This document shows, piece by piece, positions 5,493 to 9,088 of a stretch of DNA of 9,088 nt. The notes below the pieces were generated by a model. It made no database searches and was not told where the DNA came from. It worked only from the letters and a program-made list of their open reading frames with translations. Numbering within the stretch: the first letter of the stretch is position 1; each line of letters starts with the position of its first letter. The stretch is taken from positions 1 to 9,088 of the forward strand of contig JAVBYB010000484.1 in NCBI GenBank assembly GCA_030824255.1, in the 5' to 3' direction. The position numbers were made by a program, and so were the translations under genes. The stretch comes from a bacterium (GTDB lineage: Bacteria > Pseudomonadota > Alphaproteobacteria > Caulobacterales > Hyphomonadaceae).

Positions 5493-8072
5493 CTAGTAAT
5501 GGATCATGAAGTCGACGCCCATCATGCGGGGCGGCGTGTAGGAGAACGTCTGGTAACGACCGCCGTCGGCAGGACGGTAGTTGTTGGCGCTGACGCTCGT
5601 GTTCTGCTCTTCGTCCAGCAGATTGCGGACCCACAGGGTGAGGCCGAACAGTTCGTCGGACGACTTCCAGTTGAGGCGGGCATCGACGTTCTCGTAAGCG
5701 GGCGAGAGCTCCGTTTCGTTGTTGAAGAACGACTCGTAGAACTCGTCGCGCCAAGAGTAGCTGACCGTCGGCAGGAAGTACGAACCGTCTTCCATCTCGA
5801 TCATGTACGACGCGTTCATCGCGACCTTGTGCTTCGGCGTCTGCGACAGCGTGTTGCCTTCGACCGAGCGCTGGTAAAGCGGGTCCGTCGGAGCGCGCGT
5901 CGGATCCACATACGTGCCCGAGTCCGAAACTTCGGCGTTCAGGTAGGCGTAGGTGAAGCCGATGTTCAGCGGATCGATCGGGTTCCAGGTCGCTTCGAGT
6001 TCGAAGCCGGTCGTTTCAACTTCCGGCAGGTTGACGAAGCGGGTGGACGCCGTTTGCACGCCGCCAACAGTGCTGACTTCCGACAGCGGAGCCTGTGCGT
6101 CGGTGTACTTGTACAGGAAGATGGAGGCGTTGGTCGTCAGGCCGAAGTCGACCCACTCCTGCTTCCAGCCGCCTTCGTACGAGTCGACGAATTCAGCGTC
6201 GGTGTAGGGGCTTGCGCCGAAGCCGAGGTTGTTGAAGCCGCCGGCCTTGTAGCCGCGCGAGTACTTCGCGAACATCAGCGTGTCGTCCCACGGACGGTAT
6301 TCGATACCGGCGGTACCCGTCACAGCTTCCCAATCGCCTTCCAGGCGGCGCACGGCAAAGCCGCGAGCATCATAGAACGCGCCCGGCGAGGCCGCGACCG
6401 CGGCGCCGTACTGCGACGCCGTGATGTTGGAGTACAGCGGCAGGCCGTTAGCGGTGCAGAGGATGTAGCAGGCGAGGAAGCCTTCTTCCTTCGACTCCTT
6501 GATGTCCTGCGAGTAACGCAGTCCGGCCGTGAGCTTGATCTGGTCCGTGAGCGTGTAGTCGGCCTGGCCATAGAGGCCGTAGGCGTTGAACAGGCTCGTG
6601 TTGGCGAAGTATTGCAGGTAGCGATCCGGGTTCGCGATGAACGTGCCCGTGCCAAGGTTGAAGTAGCTGTCAGCCAGCGGCTCGTTGTCGAGCGTCTGGA
6701 CCTGACCCGGCTGCTTCGAGTTTTCCTGGTACTGGTAGGCGCCGACGATCCACTGCAGCGGTCCATCCATGGTCGAGATCAGGTTGATCTCGTTGGAGAA
6801 CAGCGAGCGGCTTTCGGCGTACAGGTTCTTCACGTTCGGGTAGATCGTGCGCGGAGCCGTCGTGTAGCAGAAGCCCGGAGCGGCCGCGAGCGTGGAGCCC
6901 GGGAAGCCGATCACGGTCGGCAGGCCGCAGACCGGGTTGGTTGAGGCAACCGAGTTGTACGTGATCGACTGGATCGGCGTGCCGTCCGGATCGCTTTCCA
7001 GTTTGTAATCGTAGAACGTGTAGCCGCCGGTGTATTTGATGTCGAACCAGTCGGTCGAGTAGATGCCTTCGAAGATGGCTTCGTCATACTGGTCGAGCTT
7101 GGCGGTCGGCGAGTAGTTCGTGTTGTACGCGTGCTCGCCGCTCGTCGCGAACGGGTTGTCCGTGCGCGTGCCCATCTGCGTGTACGAGATCACGGACGGG
7201 TTGGAATAGGCGAATGCCGGGTTGGGGCCGGAGCCGCCAGCCAGGTTGAAGTTCGGCAGGTACGGCGCGTTAGAGAAGCTGGCCGTCTGGCCGCCCGGCG
7301 GGCCCGATTTGTCGTAACCCGAGTCAGCAACCTTCACCCACCAGGTGAAGCGATCGCCAATCTCGCCTTCGAGCTGGCCCTCGTAATAGTAGTCGTCGAT
7401 TTCCCAGCCAACGTTCTCGCCAAGGCCGTGGTTGTAGTCGATGCCGTTGCGCTGTTCGCGCTGGCCGGCGACACGGTAGCGGATCGAGTCGGTGATCGGG
7501 CCGGACACGGCCGCAACCACGTTGCGGTAGTCATAGCTGCCGGCGCCGAGTTTGAGGTCGATCGAGAAATCGTCCGTCGGGCGCTTGGAGATCGTGTTGA
7601 TCGCGCCGCCGATGGCGTTGCGGCCGTACAGCGTGCCCTGTGGTCCGCGCAGAACTTCCACGCGCTGGATCAGAGCCGGGTCTTTGCCGGCCATGACGGC
7701 GAACGGCGTATAGAGACCGTCATTGTAGTTGGCCACGCCCGGATCGGCGCCGAAGCTGTTCGTCAGGCGGCCGATGCCGCGCAGCGTGACGCGCTCGTTG
7801 CCGGGGGTGTAGGACAGGCCCGGCGTGACGTTCGTCAGGTCGGTGACAGTGATGACGCCAAGTTCCTGCTTGGTCTCGGCGGTCAGCGCCGTAACAGCGA
7901 CGGCGACGTCCTGCAGCGTTTCTTCGCGCTTGTTGGCGGTGATGACGACGACGTCGCCACGGTTGCTGGCGGCAGTATCAGCCGCCGGTTGGGTGGTTTC
8001 TTGCGCAAAGGCGGGGATAGCCGCACCCAGCGCGAGCAAGCTCACGAACGAAAAACGGTATTGAGGCGCCAT
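5493..8072 (-). CDS. TonB-dependent outer-membrane receptor
   Basis: An 859-residue outer-membrane receptor that would import a scarce ligand (siderophore, haem, cobalamin, oligosaccharide or similar) using TonB/ExbBD energy. Residues 1-23 are a signal peptide with cleavage expected at AFA|Q24. A short linker leads to a TonB-box-like DVVVITA (40-46), and then the plug domain (about 50-165) with the hallmarks VTLRGIGR (95-102), RVEVLRGPQGTLYGRNAIGG (137-156) and INTISKRP. The rest is the beta-barrel, including FAKYSRGYKAGGFN (601-614), WVRNLLDEEQN (814-824) and the C-terminal strand after YTPPRM, ending in tyrosine. There is no N-terminal signalling (STN) extension, so it is not a FecA-type sigma-regulating receptor. 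Cysteine pairs C382/C402 and C535/C539 lie in loop-like regions. The start ATG at 8072 has AGGGAGA (8082-8088) upstream. The gene has its own leader and terminator, so it is probably transcribed alone. The ligand cannot be named: no neighbouring transport or degradation gene points to one. Confidence 0.95.
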   Translation of the reverse strand: MAPQYRFSFVSLLALGAAIPAFAQETTQPAADTAASNRGDVVVITANKREETLQDVAVAVTALTAETKQELGVITVTDLTNVTPGLSYTPGNERVTLRGIGRLTNSFGADPGVANYNDGLYTPFAVMAGKDPALIQRVEVLRGPQGTLYGRNAIGGAINTISKRPTDDFSIDLKLGAGSYDYRNVVAAVSGPITDSIRYRVAGQREQRNGIDYNHGLGENVGWEIDDYYYEGQLEGEIGDRFTWWVKVADSGYDKSGPPGGQTASFSNAPYLPNFNLAGGSGPNPAFAYSNPSVISYTQMGTRTDNPFATSGEHAYNTNYSPTAKLDQYDEAIFEGIYSTDWFDIKYTGGYTFYDYKLESDPDGTPIQSITYNSVASTNPVCGLPTVIGFPGSTLAAAPGFCYTTAPRTIYPNVKNLYAESRSLFSNEINLISTMDGPLQWIVGAYQYQENSKQPGQVQTLDNEPLADSYFNLGTGTFIANPDRYLQYFANTSLFNAYGLYGQADYTLTDQIKLTAGLRYSQDIKESKEEGFLACYILCTANGLPLYSNITASQYGAAVAASPGAFYDARGFAVRRLEGDWEAVTGTAGIEYRPWDDTLMFAKYSRGYKAGGFNNLGFGASPYTDAEFVDSYEGGWKQEWVDFGLTTNASIFLYKYTDAQAPLSEVSTVGGVQTASTRFVNLPEVETTGFELEATWNPIDPLNIGFTYAYLNAEVSDSGTYVDPTRAPTDPLYQRSVEGNTLSQTPKHKVAMNASYMIEMEDGSYFLPTVSYSWRDEFYESFFNNETELSPAYENVDARLNWKSSDELFGLTLWVRNLLDEEQNTSVSANNYRPADGGRYQTFSYTPPRMMGVDFMIHY

Positions 8073-8144
8073 GCGACGCGATCTCCCTGAATGAAACGGT
8101 GCTCCCGCGGCGTCCTATATTTTTTCTTGCGGACGACGACGTCA

Positions 8145-8164
8145 CCGGATGTAGCAACATCCAG
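8145..8164 (-). other. hairpin in the TonB-receptor leader
   Basis: On the minus strand CTGGATGT-TGCT-ACATCCGG has a 6-bp perfect core stem extended by a T-G wobble and a C-G pair, with a 4-base loop. It sits 73 bp upstream of the receptor start. It could be part of the mRNA leader if transcription starts near the TTGACG further upstream, or a protein-binding site if not. No known riboswitch is recognised. Confidence 0.35.
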
Positions 8165-8349
8165 ATAACGCTTTCTGAAATTGCGGTTTGCATTACCAAC
8201 CGTCAACCACGATGTACTTCGTTGGTTTCGGATTCCGGAAAAATTGGCCGAAAAGACACGGGGAATGCCGCAAGCGCGCATTTCGCGAGACGCGAGTACA
8301 TACGCCAATCCCGAATAGTTCGAATGTGCGGTATGTAAAAAGGGACGGG

Positions 8350-8370
8350 AAAACCGCACTTATTGTGCCG
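8350..8370 (-). terminator. weak candidate terminator of hrpB
   Basis: On the minus strand GCAC-AATAA-GTGC (core 8356-8359/8365-8368), extended past one mismatch, is followed by TTTT about 23 bases after the hrpB stop. The 4-bp core is short, so efficiency is doubtful. Confidence 0.3.
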
Positions 8371-8392
8371 TTCTGAACAGTTTACGTAAAGG

Positions 8393-9088
8393 TCAGGTTC
8401 CGCGAGGGCGTGCGCGGCTGGTAGGGTTGGCTGACGCGGGGTCATCAGGCCAGGCGTGTTTCGGATACCGGCCTTTCATGTCCTTCCTCATGTCGTGGTA
8501 CCCGCCAGACCAGAAGGAAGGTATGTCGCGAGTCAGCGCCACGGGGCGCATTGCAGGCGAAAGCAGCGACACTGTCAGTGCGATTCGCCCGTCCGCGATG
8601 GCCGGATGAACCGCCAGCCCGAACGCCTCCTGCACCTTGCATTCAACCGTCGGGCCGCCCTCGGTCGTGTAGTCGATATCCACCGTTTTGCCGACCGGCG
8701 CTGTCCAGTGCAGCGGGGCGAGGCGGGCCAGGTCGCGCGGCAAGGGCCAGTCGAGCAACGTCAGTGCCGCGTCAGCCAGCTCCCGCCCGCCCAGCGTATC
8801 CAGCGCCGAGGCGCCGTGAAGCAGCGGTCCCAGCCAGTCTTCCAGCCGCGCCAGCGCCATGCTGCGGAAGTCCTGCGGCCACGGGTCGCCAATCGCCTTC
8901 GCCAGCACGTCCACGCGCCGGATGGTGGTCTCCACCGCAGCCCCGTTCTTCAGCAGGCCGAGCCCGTTCTCGCGGATAGCCTCCAGCAGCGCCGCCTGAA
9001 CCAGCTCGCCCGATGGCGCGGGCAGGGGTGCTTCCTCCAGCGTGATCGCGCCCAGCCGGCGTATGCGCCGCGCTTTCACGCGCCGCAG
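8393..9088 (-). CDS. hrpB: ATP-dependent helicase HrpB, C-terminal part (cut by window edge)
   Basis: About 231 C-terminal residues of an HrpB-type DEAH-box helicase, a cytoplasmic putative RNA/DNA helicase of roughly 800 or more residues; the helicase core with its Walker motifs lies beyond the right edge. The frame runs open to base 9088, and the GTG at 9079 is an internal valine, not a start. The diagnostic C-terminal HrpB domain is clear: APLHWTAPVG (121-130, counted from that valine), IDYTTEGGPTVECKVQEAFG (135-154), then LTRDIPSFWSGGYHDMRKDM (182-201) and KGRYPKHAWPDDP (202-214), ending with a short basic tail. The preceding helical region (25-120) matches the linker before that domain. 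It lies upstream of the TonB-receptor gene on the same strand but 320 bp away, so co-transcription is unlikely. The cellular role of HrpB is poorly defined in most bacteria. Confidence 0.92.
   Translation of the reverse strand: MRRVKARRIRRLGAITLEEAPLPAPSGELVQAALLEAIRENGLGLLKNGAAVETTIRRVDVLAKAIGDPWPQDFRSMALARLEDWLGPLLHGASALDTLGGRELADAALTLLDWPLPRDLARLAPLHWTAPVGKTVDIDYTTEGGPTVECKVQEAFGLAVHPAIADGRIALTVSLLSPAMRPVALTRDIPSFWSGGYHDMRKDMKGRYPKHAWPDDPASANPTSRARPRGT

Larger units (their letters stand above)
8073..8392. other. 320-bp non-coding leader between hrpB and the TonB-receptor gene
   Basis: No convincing gene is present; short open frames on both strands have no ribosome-binding site or recognisable product. 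Relative to the receptor (minus strand) it contains a TTGACG hexamer (8201-8206) that could be a -35 without a good -10, an A/T-rich patch (8116-8126), and several symmetric elements: a hairpin at 8145-8164, TACATAC/GTATGTA arms at 8297-8303 and 8331-8337, and CGAA-TAG-TTCG at 8312-8322. TTTACGTAAA (8381-8390) lies just after the hrpB stop. I find no TAGAA-N3-TTCTA Irr box in it. It probably holds the receptor promoter and control sites. Confidence 0.55.

Noticed and set aside
5499..6944. A 481-codon open frame on the plus strand opposite the TonB-receptor gene
   Set aside because: The translation is low-complexity (V, R, E, A, G rich) with no recognisable domain, and lies wholly antisense to a clear receptor. 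It reflects the codon bias of GC-rich DNA.
7131..8090. A 319-codon plus-strand open frame opposite the N-terminal part of the receptor
   Set aside because: Same antisense artefact: biased composition, no ribosome-binding site, no motif, and it covers the receptor signal peptide and plug.
1..9088. Phage defence, toxin-antitoxin, CRISPR, mobile-element or biosynthetic cluster
   Set aside because: I looked for nucleases, integrases, transposases, repeat arrays, carrier-protein motifs and toxin-antitoxin pairs; none is visible. The genes are of ordinary metabolic, regulatory and envelope types.

Overview
This 9.1 kb GC-rich window looks like a chromosomal segment of an aerobic alphaproteobacterium. 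The best clue is a recognisable irr gene, a Fur-family haem/iron regulator largely confined to Alphaproteobacteria. A large TonB-dependent receptor of the kind abundant in Hyphomonadaceae, Caulobacterales and sphingomonads, together with a class III CoA-transferase, suggests a Hyphomonadaceae/Caulobacterales-like oligotroph. That lineage call is inference. I see no transposase, integrase, tRNA, rRNA or CRISPR array.

Left part (1-2463). The 3' part of an alpha/beta-hydrolase gene (+) meets irr (-) tail to tail, 4 bp apart. irr is divergent from a class III (CaiB/BaiF-type) CoA-transferase gene (+). Seven bases before the irr start codon lies a perfect 15-bp palindrome with the TAGAA-N3-TTCTA core of the known Irr box (iron control element), so irr probably controls itself.

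Middle part (2464-5384). A 75-residue orphan gene (-) is divergent from a 419-residue regulator (+) that carries two complete TetR-type DNA-binding domains in one chain. Their shared 175-bp spacer holds inverted repeats built around CCGTGAA/TTCAC. Downstream is a lipoprotein gene (+) whose mature part is two equal 130-residue lipocalin-like repeats in tandem.

Right part (5385-9088). A strong intrinsic terminator closes an 859-residue TonB-dependent outer-membrane receptor gene (-). A 320-bp non-coding leader with several small inverted repeats separates it from the 3' end of hrpB (-), an ATP-dependent helicase gene cut by the window edge.

The genes do not form one operon. Two functional themes are visible. 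One is iron: Irr with its autoregulatory site, and a TonB receptor that could be an iron-chelate receptor but shows no Irr box of its own. The other is a local regulatory unit, the double-TetR protein with its divergent small gene and possibly the downstream lipoprotein. I see no convincing new multi-gene system. The items most worth following are the single-chain tandem TetR with its orphan partner, the duplicated lipocalin-like lipoprotein, and the Irr box lying across the irr translation start.
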